This document shows, in pieces, positions 24,812 through 34,050 of a stretch of DNA of 64,000 nt. The notes beneath the pieces were generated by a model. That model was not told the origin of the DNA, did not search any database, and saw only the letters and a list, made by a program, of their open reading frames with translations. Numbering within the stretch: position 1 is the stretch's first letter; each line of letters starts with the position of its first letter. Source of the stretch: Streptomyces alfalfae (GTDB taxonomy: Bacteria > Actinomycetota > Actinomycetes > Streptomycetales > Streptomycetaceae); contig NZ_QEXM01000037.1 in assembly GCF_004127445.1 (NCBI RefSeq), positions 186,001 to 250,000 on the forward strand, written 5' to 3'. Both the position numbers and the translations under genes were made by a program.

Positions 24812-26026
24812 GTGAACGACCCCGCGCGCCCGGAGTCCCTCTGGGCCAACAGGGACTACCGCGTCTTCCTGGTCATCCAGACCCTCTCCGCCCTCGGCGA
24901 CTCCTTCTCCTTCGTGGCGATTCCGCTGCTCGTGCTGCACAGCACGGGTTCGGTCGTCCAGATGGGGCTCGTGACCGGGATGACGGGCGTCGCCTCGATC
25001 GTCACCGGGCTGTTCGCCGGAGTGATCGCCGACCGCGTCGACCGGCGCCGGCTGCTCATGACCGCAGACGTCGCGCGCTGCCTGCTCTACGCGACGATTC
25101 CGGCGGTCTGGCTCTTCGCGACGCCGATGTGGGTGATCTACACGGTCGTTCCGCTCGCCGGCGGCTTCGCGATGTTGTTCCGGGTGACGTACGTGACGGT
25201 GGTGCCCGCCATCGTCGGGCCGGACCAGATCACCCGGGCCAACGCCCACCTCTTCGGCTCGTACGCCGTGGCGACGGTCGGCGGGCCCACCCTCGCCGGC
25301 TTCGTCGCGGCCGCCGCCGGTCCCGTGGCGGCCATCGGGATCGACGCCGTGACCTTCGCCCTCTCCGCCGCCGGACTCCTCCTCGTCAGGCTGCGGCCAC
25401 CCGCCGACGAACCCGAGCGGCAGACCGGGGGAGGGGTGCGCCAGGAGTTCCTGGCCGGCGTCCGCTTCCTCTGGGCCCACCCCGTGCTGCGCCCGCTGAC
25501 CGTGCTCCTGTCCGCGTTCATCTTCCTCACCCACGGCATGACCGACGTCATCATCTACCGCGTCAAGGAAGACCTCGGGCACGGCGACGACACCGTGGGC
25601 TACGTGCTCAGCGCGGGGACCGTCGGCGCCTTCCTCGGGTCCTTCGCGGTCACGCGGGTGCGCAAGGCCCTCGGATTCGGGGCGACCTGGATCGGCGCCA
25701 CGGCCCTCGGCGGCGTCGCCATCGCCTGCCTCGGGCTGACGGGGAGCGTGCCGGTCATCGGCGCCCTGTCGGCGGGCATGCTGCTCGCCACCGGCGTCGC
25801 GGGCATCTGCTCGATGTCCCTGCGCCAGGAGGTGACCCCCGGCCACCTCCTCGGCCGGGTCACCGCCGCCTTCTGGACGACGCACTACTCGCTCGGGCCG
25901 CTGGGCGCCGCCGCCGTCACCGCGGCGGCGGCCGGCTTCGGGGTGGCGAAGGTCTGCCTCGCGGTCGGCGTGGGCGTGGTGTGCGTGGCGCTCAGCGGGA
26001 CGGCCACCGGGGTCGCCCGGGGGTGA
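24812..26026 (+). CDS. MFS transporter, 12-helix MFS_3/EntS-like
   Basis: The 404-residue protein has the pattern of siderophore- or macrolide-type MFS exporters. NRDYRVFLVIQTLSALGDSF at the start of helix 1, GVIADRVDRRRLLMTADVAR after helix 2, and RVTYVTVVPAIVGPDQITRA in the first half are typical. The start is GTG 24812, with GGGAG 8 nt upstream; the preceding open frame is A/T-rich and unlike coding sequence. It is divergent from the DHA2 pump and shares a palindrome-rich control region. The substrate is unknown. Confidence 0.87.
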   Translation: MNDPARPESLWANRDYRVFLVIQTLSALGDSFSFVAIPLLVLHSTGSVVQMGLVTGMTGVASIVTGLFAGVIADRVDRRRLLMTADVARCLLYATIPAVWLFATPMWVIYTVVPLAGGFAMLFRVTYVTVVPAIVGPDQITRANAHLFGSYAVATVGGPTLAGFVAAAAGPVAAIGIDAVTFALSAAGLLLVRLRPPADEPERQTGGGVRQEFLAGVRFLWAHPVLRPLTVLLSAFIFLTHGMTDVIIYRVKEDLGHGDDTVGYVLSAGTVGAFLGSFAVTRVRKALGFGATWIGATALGGVAIACLGLTGSVPVIGALSAGMLLATGVAGICSMSLRQEVTPGHLLGRVTAAFWTTHYSLGPLGAAAVTAAAAGFGVAKVCLAVGVGVVCVALSGTATGVARG

Positions 26027-26056
26027 GCCGGGTGCGCGTCCCGCCGGGCGCACCGG

Positions 26057-28231
26057 TCAGCGCGGCCGCGGCGCCCCGTCCGCCCGCGGCTCCTCCCGCG
26101 CGCTGTCGGACCGCGGGGCCGTGCCGCTTCCGTTCCGCTGCTCGTCCCCGTGGCCGGGCCACCAGGCGGCGTGCCCGATGAGCGCCGTCAGCGCGGGCGT
26201 GAAGAGCATCGCCATGACGAACGCGGCGATCACGATGCCGAAGGAGAGCGAGAAGCCCATCTGCGAGAGCGTCGAGTTGCCCGCGAGCATCAGCGTCGCG
26301 AACGTGCCGGCGAGGATGACGCCCGCCGAGCCGATCGTGGGCCCCGAGTGCCGCACCGCCGTGCCCGCGGCGTCACGCGGACCGCGGCCCTCGCGCGCCT
26401 CCTCGCGCAGGCGCGACACCATGAGGATGTTGTAGTCCGTGCCGAGCGCGACCACGAACAAGTACATGATCACCGGCAGCATGAACATCAGCCCCGGCTG
26501 GCTGCCGATCTGCTGGAAGAGCAGCGAGGTGGCGCCGAGCGTCGCGCCGAAGCCCAGGGCGACGGACAGCATCAGGTACCAGGGCGCCACCAGGCTCCGC
26601 AGCAGCAGCCCCAGGATCACCATGATGGCGAGCGCCGCCACCGGGAAGACGACCGAATAGTCGCGGTCCACCGCCTTGTTGATGTCGACGTAGATGGCGG
26701 TCGTGCCGCCGACGAGCGCCTTCGACCCGTCCGGGGCCTCCTCGTGCGCGACGGGGCGCAGCCTGTCCTTGACCGTGGCGAGCGCGCCGTCGGAGGCGGG
26801 CGGGTCCGAGAGGATCACGGAGTACGAGGCCGTCGTGCGCCCCGGGTTCAGGCGGGGAGCCGCCACCGAGCCCACGCCGGGCACGTCGGCGAGCCGCTCA
26901 CGGAAGGCGGCGGCCCGCTCTCGCGACACCGCCTCGCCGGAGGTCGAGGTGAGGTAGACGGAGGTCGGGTCGGTGGAACCGGCGGGGAACCCCTTCTCCA
27001 GGTCCCGCATCGCGACCATCGACTCCTTGTCCTCGGGCAGCGAGGACCCGGCGAGGTCGAAGTTGGCCTTGTAGCCGAGGGCGCCGAGCGTCAGGGCGCC
27101 CATGAACAGGGCCGAGACCACCGCCCACACCGCGGGCCTGCGGGCGACCGACGCGCCGAGCCGGGCGAAACCGGTGCCCTGCGGCTCGTGCCGCCAGGAC
27201 TTCGACGGCCAGAACACCTTCGTGCCGAGCAGCGAGACCACGGCGGGGACGAGGGTGAGGCCGGCGAGCAGCGTCAGGAAGACCGCGATGGCGAGCGCGG
27301 GGCCCATGGACCGGAGCATGCCGAGCGAGGAGAGCGTGAGGGCGGCGAAGGCGACGATGACGGCGCCCGCCGCCGACGTGATGGCCTCCCCGACCCGGTC
27401 GACGGCGTGGACCATGGCGCCCTTGGGGTCCTCGCCCGCCCGCAGCGCCTCGCGGTAGCGGAAGAGCAGGAACAGGATGTAGTCCGTGCCCACGCCGAAG
27501 AGCACGACGGTGAGCAGCTCCTGGATGGAGGAGTCGGCCTTCATGTCGAAGGCCTCGTTGGCGGAGGCGATCAGGCCGGTCGCCATCGGGGAGATGAGGC
27601 CGATGAGGACCACCGGCAGCAGCGCGATGATGGGGCTGCGGAAGATGACGAGAAGCAGCACGATGATGATGACGATCGTGCCGACCCCGACGAGCATGCC
27701 CGCACGCTCGGAAGCGTCCCTCTCGTCCAGCGCCTGGGCGGCGGAACCGGTGATACCGGCCGTCAGGTCGGTGCCCTTCAGCTCCGGTCCGAGGTCCGAC
27801 CGCAGCGTCTCCACGGCGTCCTGCTGCGAGGTGTCCTCGGGGTCGGTGATCTTCGGCATGGCGACGACCGACGTCCGCACCAGCTTGTTCGGCGAGACCT
27901 CGCCGGGGACGACGGCCCGTACTTCGGGGATCTTCCGTGCCGTGAGTTCCTTGGAGACGCGCTCCACGTCGGCGGAGTCGGCGGCCGTCAGCTTCCCGCC
28001 GTCGGAGCGTTGGAAGACGATGACCGCGCCGACGTTCTGCTGCTCGGGGAACTCCTCCTCCTGCACGTCGGCCGCGCGAATCGACTCGTAGTGCTCGGGA
28101 AGGAAACTCGCCTCGTCGGAACTCGAGGTGAGCTTCGGCGCCAGTGATATCACCGCGCCGGCAGCCACCACCCACGCCAGGATGATCCACCACGGGCGGC
28201 GCACCACGAATCGGCCCAGACCAGAAAACAT
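26057..28231 (-). CDS. MMPL-family RND transporter
   Basis: The 724-residue protein has two repeats of the MMPL/RND fold. Each begins with a helix and a large extracytoplasmic domain, followed by a bundle of about five helices. FGVGTDYILFLLFRYREALR and ALGTDYNILMVSRLREEARE are the paired proton-relay motifs. Relatives in actinobacteria export lipids, pigments or antibiotics. ATG 28231 follows AGGAGAGG. The gene lies downstream of lpd on the same strand with a 130-nt gap, and converges on the MFS gene. Its C-terminus is Arg/Ser-rich and probably cytoplasmic. Confidence 0.9.
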   Translation of the reverse strand: MFSGLGRFVVRRPWWIILAWVVAAGAVISLAPKLTSSSDEASFLPEHYESIRAADVQEEEFPEQQNVGAVIVFQRSDGGKLTAADSADVERVSKELTARKIPEVRAVVPGEVSPNKLVRTSVVAMPKITDPEDTSQQDAVETLRSDLGPELKGTDLTAGITGSAAQALDERDASERAGMLVGVGTIVIIIVLLLVIFRSPIIALLPVVLIGLISPMATGLIASANEAFDMKADSSIQELLTVVLFGVGTDYILFLLFRYREALRAGEDPKGAMVHAVDRVGEAITSAAGAVIVAFAALTLSSLGMLRSMGPALAIAVFLTLLAGLTLVPAVVSLLGTKVFWPSKSWRHEPQGTGFARLGASVARRPAVWAVVSALFMGALTLGALGYKANFDLAGSSLPEDKESMVAMRDLEKGFPAGSTDPTSVYLTSTSGEAVSRERAAAFRERLADVPGVGSVAAPRLNPGRTTASYSVILSDPPASDGALATVKDRLRPVAHEEAPDGSKALVGGTTAIYVDINKAVDRDYSVVFPVAALAIMVILGLLLRSLVAPWYLMLSVALGFGATLGATSLLFQQIGSQPGLMFMLPVIMYLFVVALGTDYNILMVSRLREEAREGRGPRDAAGTAVRHSGPTIGSAGVILAGTFATLMLAGNSTLSQMGFSLSFGIVIAAFVMAMLFTPALTALIGHAAWWPGHGDEQRNGSGTAPRSDSAREEPRADGAPRPR

Positions 28232-28340
28232 CGGCTCTGCCTCTCCTCGCCCCCGAGGCACACAGTCGTGTCCCGACAAGGATCGGCCGGTCCGGGCCGC
28301 CCCGCCAGTCGAGCCACCCGCTTTCGGTCACTCGCGTCAC

Positions 28341-28361
28341 GGCGGGGCGCCCGGCGCCGCC
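28341..28361 (-). terminator. G/C-rich stem at the lpd 3' end
   Basis: GGCGG (28341-28345) and CCGCC (28357-28361) pair around an internal G/C-rich sequence right after the lpd stop codon. A short but plausible terminator. Confidence 0.35.
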
Positions 28362-29765
28362 TCAGAAGTTGATCATGTGTCCGGCCAGGCCGTGCACCGC
28401 TTCCTTGACGGCCTCGCCGAGGGTCGGGTGCGCGTGGACGTTGCGCGCCACCTCGTGGACGGTCAGGTCCCACTGCTGGGCCAGGGTCAGCTCGGGCAGC
28501 AGCTCGGTGACGTCGGGGCCGATCAGGTGGGCGCCGATGATCTCGCCGTACTTCGCGTCGCTGATGACCTTCACGAAGCCGACGGTGTCGCCGAGGCCGT
28601 GCGCCTTGCCGTTCGCCTGGAAGGGGAACTTGGCGACCTTGACGTCGAAGCCCTTCTCCTTGGCCTGCGCCTCCGTCCAGCCGAAGCTGGCGATCTGCGG
28701 CTGGGAGTAGGTGGCGCGCGGGATCATCACATAGTCGAGTTCCATCGTCTCGGCGTCCGCGAGGGTCTCCGCGGCGATGACGCCCATGGCCTCGGCGGTA
28801 TGCGCCAGCATCAGCTTGGCGGTCACGTCACCGATGGCGTAGATGTGCGGGACGTTCGTACGGTAGCGGCCGTCGACGTCGATCGCGCCGCGCTCGGTGA
28901 GCCGCACGCCCGTCGCCTCCAGACCGTAGCCCGAGACGTTCGGCGCGAAACCGATGGCCTGGAGGACCTTGTCGGCCTCAAGGACCTGCTCCTTGCCGTC
29001 CTTGCCCGTGACCGTCACCCGGACCTGCTCGCCCGACTCGTCGATGGACTCCACGCGGGTGGAGGTCATGACGTCGATGCCGAGCTTGCGGTACTGCTTG
29101 GCCAGCTCCTTGGAGACGTCCGCGTCCTCCAGGGGCGCGACGCGGTCGAGGAACTCGACGATGGTGACCTTCACGCCGTAGTTGTGCAGGACGTAGGCGA
29201 ACTCGATGCCGATCGCGCCCGCGCCCGCGATCACGATGGAGCGCGGCAGGGAGTCGGCGAGGATCTGCTCCTCGTACGTCACGACGCGCTCGCTGCGGCT
29301 GGTGCCGGGCAGCAGGCGGGGCGTGGCGCCCGTGGCGATGACGCAGTTCTCGAAGCCGATGGTGGCGGTGGTGCCGTCGGACTTCGCGACCTGGAGCGTG
29401 TTGGCGTCCAGGAAGGTGCCCCGGCCGTCGAACTCCGTGATGCCGTTCTTCTTCATCAGGAAGTGGACGCCCTTGACGCGGCCGTCCGCGACCGTGCGGC
29501 TGCGGCTGAACGCCTCGCCGTAGTCGAAGGACACCTGTCCTTCGACCTTGATGCCGTACGTCTTCTGCTCGTGCGTGAAGAGGTGGGCCAGCTCGGCGTT
29601 GCGCAGCAGCGCCTTCGTCGGGATGCAGCCGACGTTGAGGCAGACACCGCCCCAGTACTTCTCCTCGACGACCGCTACCCGCTTGCCCAGCTGGGCGGCG
29701 CGGATGGCGGCCACGTAGCCGCCGGGTCCTGCTCCGAGCACGACGACGTCGAAGCGGTCTTCCAT
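28362..29765 (-). CDS. lpdA: Dihydrolipoyl dehydrogenase (E3)
   Basis: This flavoprotein reoxidises dihydrolipoyl groups of pyruvate, 2-oxoglutarate or branched-chain dehydrogenase complexes and of the glycine cleavage system, reducing NAD+. The 467-residue protein has the FAD motif VVLGAGPGGYVAAIRAAQLG and the redox disulfide Cys42/Cys47 in GGVCLNVGCIPTK. The NAD motif IAGAGAIGIEFAY follows, and the C-terminal dimer-interface HAHPTLGE supplies His446/Glu451. The upstream open frame is ignored because ATG 29765 starts exactly at the family N-terminus. No E1 or E2 gene is nearby, so it presumably serves complexes encoded elsewhere. Confidence 0.94.
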   Translation of the reverse strand: MEDRFDVVVLGAGPGGYVAAIRAAQLGKRVAVVEEKYWGGVCLNVGCIPTKALLRNAELAHLFTHEQKTYGIKVEGQVSFDYGEAFSRSRTVADGRVKGVHFLMKKNGITEFDGRGTFLDANTLQVAKSDGTTATIGFENCVIATGATPRLLPGTSRSERVVTYEEQILADSLPRSIVIAGAGAIGIEFAYVLHNYGVKVTIVEFLDRVAPLEDADVSKELAKQYRKLGIDVMTSTRVESIDESGEQVRVTVTGKDGKEQVLEADKVLQAIGFAPNVSGYGLEATGVRLTERGAIDVDGRYRTNVPHIYAIGDVTAKLMLAHTAEAMGVIAAETLADAETMELDYVMIPRATYSQPQIASFGWTEAQAKEKGFDVKVAKFPFQANGKAHGLGDTVGFVKVISDAKYGEIIGAHLIGPDVTELLPELTLAQQWDLTVHEVARNVHAHPTLGEAVKEAVHGLAGHMINF

Positions 29766-30037
29766 GGGGAGGTCCTCTCTGGGTGGTACAGGGATGACGG
29801 GTGACTCCGTGCCACGATCATGCGCCATGCGGTGGCCCGTGCGGGGCGCGGGTGGCGCATGCCACTGCCCGCCGGAGAAGTCACCCGCCGGTGCGCCGCG
29901 TCGCGCGAGTGTCAACATCCCTTCCTGCCAGCCGTGTTGACTTCTCCCACGTGGTTCACCCGAACGTGGATCACCGGATAGTGTCACCGGCACGGAAGAC
30001 GTCCCGTGAGGCCCGTGGGAGAGGTGGAGAGCGCGCA

Positions 30038-30910
30038 GTGGACAGCGACAACCGGCCCAGAACGGTGGACCCGTCGTCCATCCCCTACGACATCCCGACC
30101 TCGGCACGCGCCTACGGCTGGATGCTGGGCGGCAAGGACAACTACGAGGTGGACCGGGACTTCCTGCTCTCCACCCTGCCCTCGTTCCCCGAGTGCGTCG
30201 ACATCGCCCGGCAGAACCGTGAATTCCTCTTCCGCGTGGTGCGGTATCTGACCCGCGAGGCCGGCATCCGGCAGTTCATCGACATGGGCTGCGGGCTGCC
30301 CACCGACGACAACGTCCACCAGGTCGCCCAGCGCTTCGCCCCGGACGCCCGCGTCGTCTACGTGGACATCGACCCGATCGTCCTCGCGCACGGCCGCGCG
30401 CTGCTCGCCGACGACGCCTCGACCACCGTGATCCAGGGCGACATGCGGGACCAGGAGGCGGTCCTCGGCCACCCCGACGCGGCGCGGCTCATCGACTTCG
30501 ACGAACCGGTCGCCGTCCTCTTCCTCTCGGTGGGCCACCACCTCGTCGACGCCGACGGGCCCCGGCGCGTCCTGCGCACCGTCATCGACCGCGCCGCGCC
30601 CGGCAGCCTCCTCGGCTTCTCCCAGGTGGTCGCCGACGACCCCGCCAGGGGCGCCGCGATGACGAAGCACATCTCCGGCGGCGGCGTCCCGTGGCAGACG
30701 CGCACCCCCGCCGAGGTCGACGCGCTCCTGACCGGCCTCGACCCGGTCGACCCCGGCCTGGTGAACCTCGTCGACTGGCGCCCCGACGCCGCGCAGCCGC
30801 GGCTCGCACCCGTCGACCCGGACCTCGTGCCGTACCTCGGCGCCACCGAGGCCAACAAGGGCATCTACGAATACGGGGGAGTGCTGCGGCTGCCGCGGCG
30901 GGACGGCTGA
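30038..30910 (+). CDS. SAM-dependent methyltransferase of the PF04672 (DUF574) family
   Basis: The 290-residue protein begins with the family hallmark IPTSARAYGWMLGGKDNYEVD, given here as segments IPTSARAYGWML and GGKDNYEVD. The SAM-binding region follows as FIDMGCGLPTDDNVH and VYVDIDPIVLAHGRALLA. This family is greatly expanded in Streptomyces, and most members have no assigned substrate. GTG 30038 has GGAG 8 nt upstream; the frame is open 78 codons before it without support. It stands between lpd (divergent) and the leader ORF of the dioxygenase. Confidence 0.88.
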   Translation: MDSDNRPRTVDPSSIPYDIPTSARAYGWMLGGKDNYEVDRDFLLSTLPSFPECVDIARQNREFLFRVVRYLTREAGIRQFIDMGCGLPTDDNVHQVAQRFAPDARVVYVDIDPIVLAHGRALLADDASTTVIQGDMRDQEAVLGHPDAARLIDFDEPVAVLFLSVGHHLVDADGPRRVLRTVIDRAAPGSLLGFSQVVADDPARGAAMTKHISGGGVPWQTRTPAEVDALLTGLDPVDPGLVNLVDWRPDAAQPRLAPVDPDLVPYLGATEANKGIYEYGGVLRLPRRDG

Positions 30911-30924
30911 GCGCCACGACCCTG

Positions 30925-30953
30925 TTGACCTGGGGCGCGGCGCGCTCCACAAT
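30925..30953 (+). promoter_or_regulatory. Consensus-like promoter of the leader ORF/TauD unit
   Basis: TTGACC (30925-30930), a 17-nt spacer and CACAAT (30948-30953) form a good vegetative-type promoter. The predicted transcription start, 7-8 nt past the -10 box, coincides with ATG 30961. Confidence 0.6.
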
Positions 30954-30960
30954 GACGTCC

Positions 30961-31038
30961 ATGATCCAGCGCCTGACCGCCGCCGACCGGACGTTCGACG
31001 TCCCGTGGCGGCGCGGGTGCGAGCGATCGGGCCGCTAG
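30961..31038 (+). CDS. Putative 25-residue leader peptide upstream of the dioxygenase
   Basis: A short ORF, MIQRLTAADRTFDVPW followed by RRGCERSGR, begins exactly where the promoter at 30925-30953 predicts the transcription start, so it would be translated from a leaderless mRNA. It ends 62 nt before the TauD-like gene. The single Cys codon near its end, and a downstream gene family that in part releases sulfite from sulfonates, make a cysteine- or sulfur-responsive attenuator conceivable. Leader peptides are known before actinobacterial sulfur genes, but this sequence is not one I recognise with certainty. Its small size makes chance occurrence possible. Confidence 0.4.
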   Translation: MIQRLTAADRTFDVPWRRGCERSGR

Positions 31039-31100
31039 CCGTCCCCGGATCCCCTTCCGCACGGCCGCCCGCTCTCTCCCACCAGAAGGATCACTTCGCC

Positions 31101-32042
31101 ATGGCTGTCACCGACCGCACCCCGCACACCCCGGTCCTGCGCGAGGCCCGCGTCCCCGCCGACGGCATGTACGAGGGCCGCCGCACCCTCGATCGCCTCC
31201 CCGAAGGCGTCCAGGAGCGGCCCTACGACCTCTTCGACCTCGTCCCGCAGGGACGCCTCATCGGCGCCGAGGTCCGCGGCGTCGACCTCGCGCGGCCCCT
31301 CACGCCCGCCCTGCGGGAGGAGCTGAACCGCGCCCTGCTCGAATGGAAGGTGCTGTTCTTCCGCGGGGCCGGCATCACCTCCGAGCAGCAGCGCGACTTC
31401 GCCCGCAACTGGGGCGAACTGGAGACCAACCCGCTGCTCGCCCGCGGCTCCGCCGACGACGTGGTCCGCTTCGACAAGGGCGGCAGCGCCACCCCCACGT
31501 ACGAGAACGTCTGGCACGCGGACGTCACCTTCCGCGAACGCCCGGCCCTCGGCGCGGTCCTCCAGCTCCGCGAGGTGCCGCCCTACGGCGGGGACACCAT
31601 GTGGGCCGACATGGCCGCGGCTTACGACAACCTCCCCGACGACGTCAAGGAGCGCATCGAGGGGGCGCGGGCCGTGCACGACTTCATCCCCGGCTTCGCC
31701 CGCTTCTACGGACCCGACAAGCTCGTCCCGCACCAGGACCGGTTCCCGCCCGTCACCCACCCCGTGGTGCGCACCCACCCGGAGACCGGGCGGCGGACGC
31801 TCTTCGTCAACACCTCCTTCACCACGCACATCGTGGGCATGGACCGCGAGGAGAGCGACCGGCTCCTGAGCTTCCTGGTGCGCCAGGCCCATGTGCCGGA
31901 GTACCAGGTGCGCTTCCACTGGCAGGCGGGCGACGTGGCGTTCTGGGACAACCGCGCGACCCAGCACTACGCGGTCGACGACTACGCCCCGCACCGCCGG
32001 GTCGCGGAGCGCGTCGCGATCACGGGCGACCGCCCCTGCTGA
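31101..32042 (+). CDS. TauD/TfdA-family Fe(II)/2-oxoglutarate dioxygenase
   Basis: The 313-residue enzyme has the facial triad His139-x-Asp141 in NVWHADVTFRERP and a distal His289 in RATQHYAVDDYAPHRR, with an Arg there to bind 2-oxoglutarate. GGDTMWADMAAAYDNLP is a typical TauD family segment. Members hydroxylate taurine, alkylsulfonates, sulfates or other small molecules; the substrate cannot be fixed from sequence. ATG 31101 has AAGGA 10 nt upstream. The short ORF upstream may control it. Its 3' end overlaps the convergent GNAT gene by 23 nt. Confidence 0.9.
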   Translation: MAVTDRTPHTPVLREARVPADGMYEGRRTLDRLPEGVQERPYDLFDLVPQGRLIGAEVRGVDLARPLTPALREELNRALLEWKVLFFRGAGITSEQQRDFARNWGELETNPLLARGSADDVVRFDKGGSATPTYENVWHADVTFRERPALGAVLQLREVPPYGGDTMWADMAAAYDNLPDDVKERIEGARAVHDFIPGFARFYGPDKLVPHQDRFPPVTHPVVRTHPETGRRTLFVNTSFTTHIVGMDREESDRLLSFLVRQAHVPEYQVRFHWQAGDVAFWDNRATQHYAVDDYAPHRRVAERVAITGDRPC

Positions 32043-32607
32043 TCCCGCACCGGCCACCGCCCGGCGTTCCGTCCGGGGGCGACTGCCAGCGGATCTCGCC
32101 GTCCTGGACGGTGTCCGTGGCGGCGAGTCCGGCCGCCGCCGCGACGGCCGCCGACGCCCCGTGGTCCGGATGGACGTGCGCGACCACCGTGCGCACGCCT
32201 TGCCACGCCAGCCAGTCCACCAGGCCACGGGCCGCTTCCGTCGCGATCCCGCGCCGCTGCCAGGCGGTCCCGACCACCCAGGCGATCTCGGCGACGGATC
32301 CGGGAGCGCCGGGGACGACGGTGGCCTGCACGGTGCCGACCAGCGGGGCGCCGTCCTCCGCGCGCAGCCCGATGACCCAGTTGCACCAGGAGACGCCGGG
32401 GTCGGGGGAGCCCGCGAGCACGCGCCGGTAGCGGGCGCGGAGCGCGTCGGTGTCCTCCGGGGCGCCGCCGATGAAGGTGTGCAGCGCCGGGTCGTCGAGG
32501 ACGCGGGACATGGCGTCGGCGTGCTCGACGCGCAGCGGCACGAGGTCGAGGCGGGCCGTGCGGATCGTGGCGGGCCGCACGGGGCGGCCGGAGGGCGAAG
32601 CGGGCAT
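32020..32607 (-). CDS. GNAT-family acetyltransferase (RimJ/RimL-like)
   Basis: The 195-residue protein begins with the typical TIRTARLDLVPLRVEHADAM segment of RimJ/RimL-type enzymes. It contains the acetyl-CoA motif GTAWQRRGIATEAARGLVDW, followed by VVAHVHPDHGASAAVAAAAG. These enzymes acetylate protein N-termini or small amines; the substrate is open. The minus-strand hexamer CACAAT ends 6 nt before ATG 32607, indicating a leaderless transcript. The frame is open for hundreds of codons upstream, but only antisense to the CoA-transferase gene. Confidence 0.85.
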   Translation of the reverse strand: MPASPSGRPVRPATIRTARLDLVPLRVEHADAMSRVLDDPALHTFIGGAPEDTDALRARYRRVLAGSPDPGVSWCNWVIGLRAEDGAPLVGTVQATVVPGAPGSVAEIAWVVGTAWQRRGIATEAARGLVDWLAWQGVRTVVAHVHPDHGASAAVAAAAGLAATDTVQDGEIRWQSPPDGTPGGGRCGISRGGRP

Positions 32608-32772
32608 GCGCGCATTGTGCCCCGGCCCGTCCCGTGCGGTGCGGGCAGGTGAGGGCCGGTCTTGACCGGCGATCATGGAGTTCATAGCCTCGGCGGCATC
32701 CCGGGCCATGCGCCACGCCCTGAGCACGCGCCACGTCACGCGCCACGAGCCGAGTCTGCCGAGGTCCCGCCG

Positions 32773-34020
32773 ATGCCGACCCCACCGATCCCGTCCCCGG
32801 CGTCCGCCGCGTCCGGCGGCGCCCTCGCCGGGCTCAGGGTGCTCGATCTCTCCCGGGTCCTCGCCGGCCCCTACTGCGCGCAGATGCTCGCCGACCACGG
32901 CGCCGACGTCATCAAGGTCGAGCCCCCCGCCGGTGACGAGACCCGGGGCTGGGGACCGCCGTTCGTCGCGCCGGACACCTCCGCGTACTACCGCAACCTC
33001 AACCGCGCCAAGAAGAACATCGTCGTCGACCTGTCCGCGCCCGAGGGGCGCGACATCCTCGACGCCCTGCTGCGCGACACCGACGTCCTCGTCGAGAACT
33101 TCAAGGCGGGCACCCTCGCCAAGTGGGGCTACGCCGACGAGGACCTGCGGCAGCGCCACCCCGCCCTCATCCACTGCCGGATCACCGGCTTCGGCGCCGA
33201 GGGACCGCTCGGCGGACAGCCCGGCTACGACGCGGTGCTCCAGGCCTACGGCGGCCTCATGAGCGTCAACGGCGAACAGGACGGGCCGCCGCTGCGCGTG
33301 GGCGTACCCGTCGTCGACCAGGTCACCGGCATCCTCGCCTTCTCCGGCATCCTGCTCGCCCTGCACGAGCGGCACCGCTCGGGCCTCGGCCAGCTCGTCG
33401 ACTGCACGCTCCTCGACACCGCGGTCAGCCTCCTCCATCCGCATTCGGCCGCGTATCTCGCCGACGGCACCGTGCCGCGCCGCACCGGCTCCGCGCACCC
33501 CTCCATCGCGCCCTACGACTCCTTCGCCGCCGCCGACGGACCGGTCTTCGTCGCGGTCGGCAACGACCGGCAGTTCGGCGCGCTCGCCGATGTCCTCGGC
33601 CTGCCCGGCCTCGTGGACGACCCGCGCTTTCGCGCCAACGCGGACCGGGTGCGCCACCAGGGGGAGCTCCGCGCGGCCCTGGCGGAGGCCATCGCCGGGC
33701 ACACGCGCGCCGACCTGACCGCGCGGCTCACGGCCCGCGGCATCCCGGCCTCGCCCGTGCACGACGTCGCCGAGGCGCTGACGGCCTCCCAGGTGCGCCA
33801 CCGCGGCCTGGTCGTCGAGAGCGACGGCTACCGCGGACTCGCCTCGCCCGTCTCGCTCTCCCGCACCCCGGCGCGGGTGCGGCCCGAGGTGCGGGGCGCG
33901 GGGGCGGACACCCGGGACGTCCTCGCGGCGGCGGGGCTCGACGAGGAGTTCATCGGCACGGCGGCCGAGCGCGGGGTCGTACGCCTCGCGGAGCCCTCGG
34001 CGGGCGGCGATGACGGGTGA
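32773..34020 (+). CDS. CaiB/BaiF-family CoA transferase
   Basis: Class III CoA transferases move CoA between carboxylic acids through an aspartyl-CoA intermediate. The 415-residue protein opens with GLRVLDLSRVLAGPYCAQML and GADVIKVEPPAGDETRGWGPP, both hallmarks. The segment GYDAVLQAYGGLMSVNG carries the probable catalytic Asp. Substrates range from formate and oxalate to carnitine and branched acids; none is specified by context. ATG 32773 has GAGG 8 nt upstream. It is divergent from the RimJ-like gene, and the small YunG-like gene follows 30 nt downstream. Confidence 0.9.
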   Translation: MPTPPIPSPASAASGGALAGLRVLDLSRVLAGPYCAQMLADHGADVIKVEPPAGDETRGWGPPFVAPDTSAYYRNLNRAKKNIVVDLSAPEGRDILDALLRDTDVLVENFKAGTLAKWGYADEDLRQRHPALIHCRITGFGAEGPLGGQPGYDAVLQAYGGLMSVNGEQDGPPLRVGVPVVDQVTGILAFSGILLALHERHRSGLGQLVDCTLLDTAVSLLHPHSAAYLADGTVPRRTGSAHPSIAPYDSFAAADGPVFVAVGNDRQFGALADVLGLPGLVDDPRFRANADRVRHQGELRAALAEAIAGHTRADLTARLTARGIPASPVHDVAEALTASQVRHRGLVVESDGYRGLASPVSLSRTPARVRPEVRGAGADTRDVLAAAGLDEEFIGTAAERGVVRLAEPSAGGDDG

Positions 34021-34050
34021 TTGTCAGTGGCGGCTGCCATGGTGGGCGTC

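Noticed and set aside
32020..33801. 593-codon minus-strand frame upstream of the RimJ-like GNAT
   Set aside because: It is antisense to the CoA-transferase gene; only the last 195 codons match a family, and a leaderless start fits 32607.
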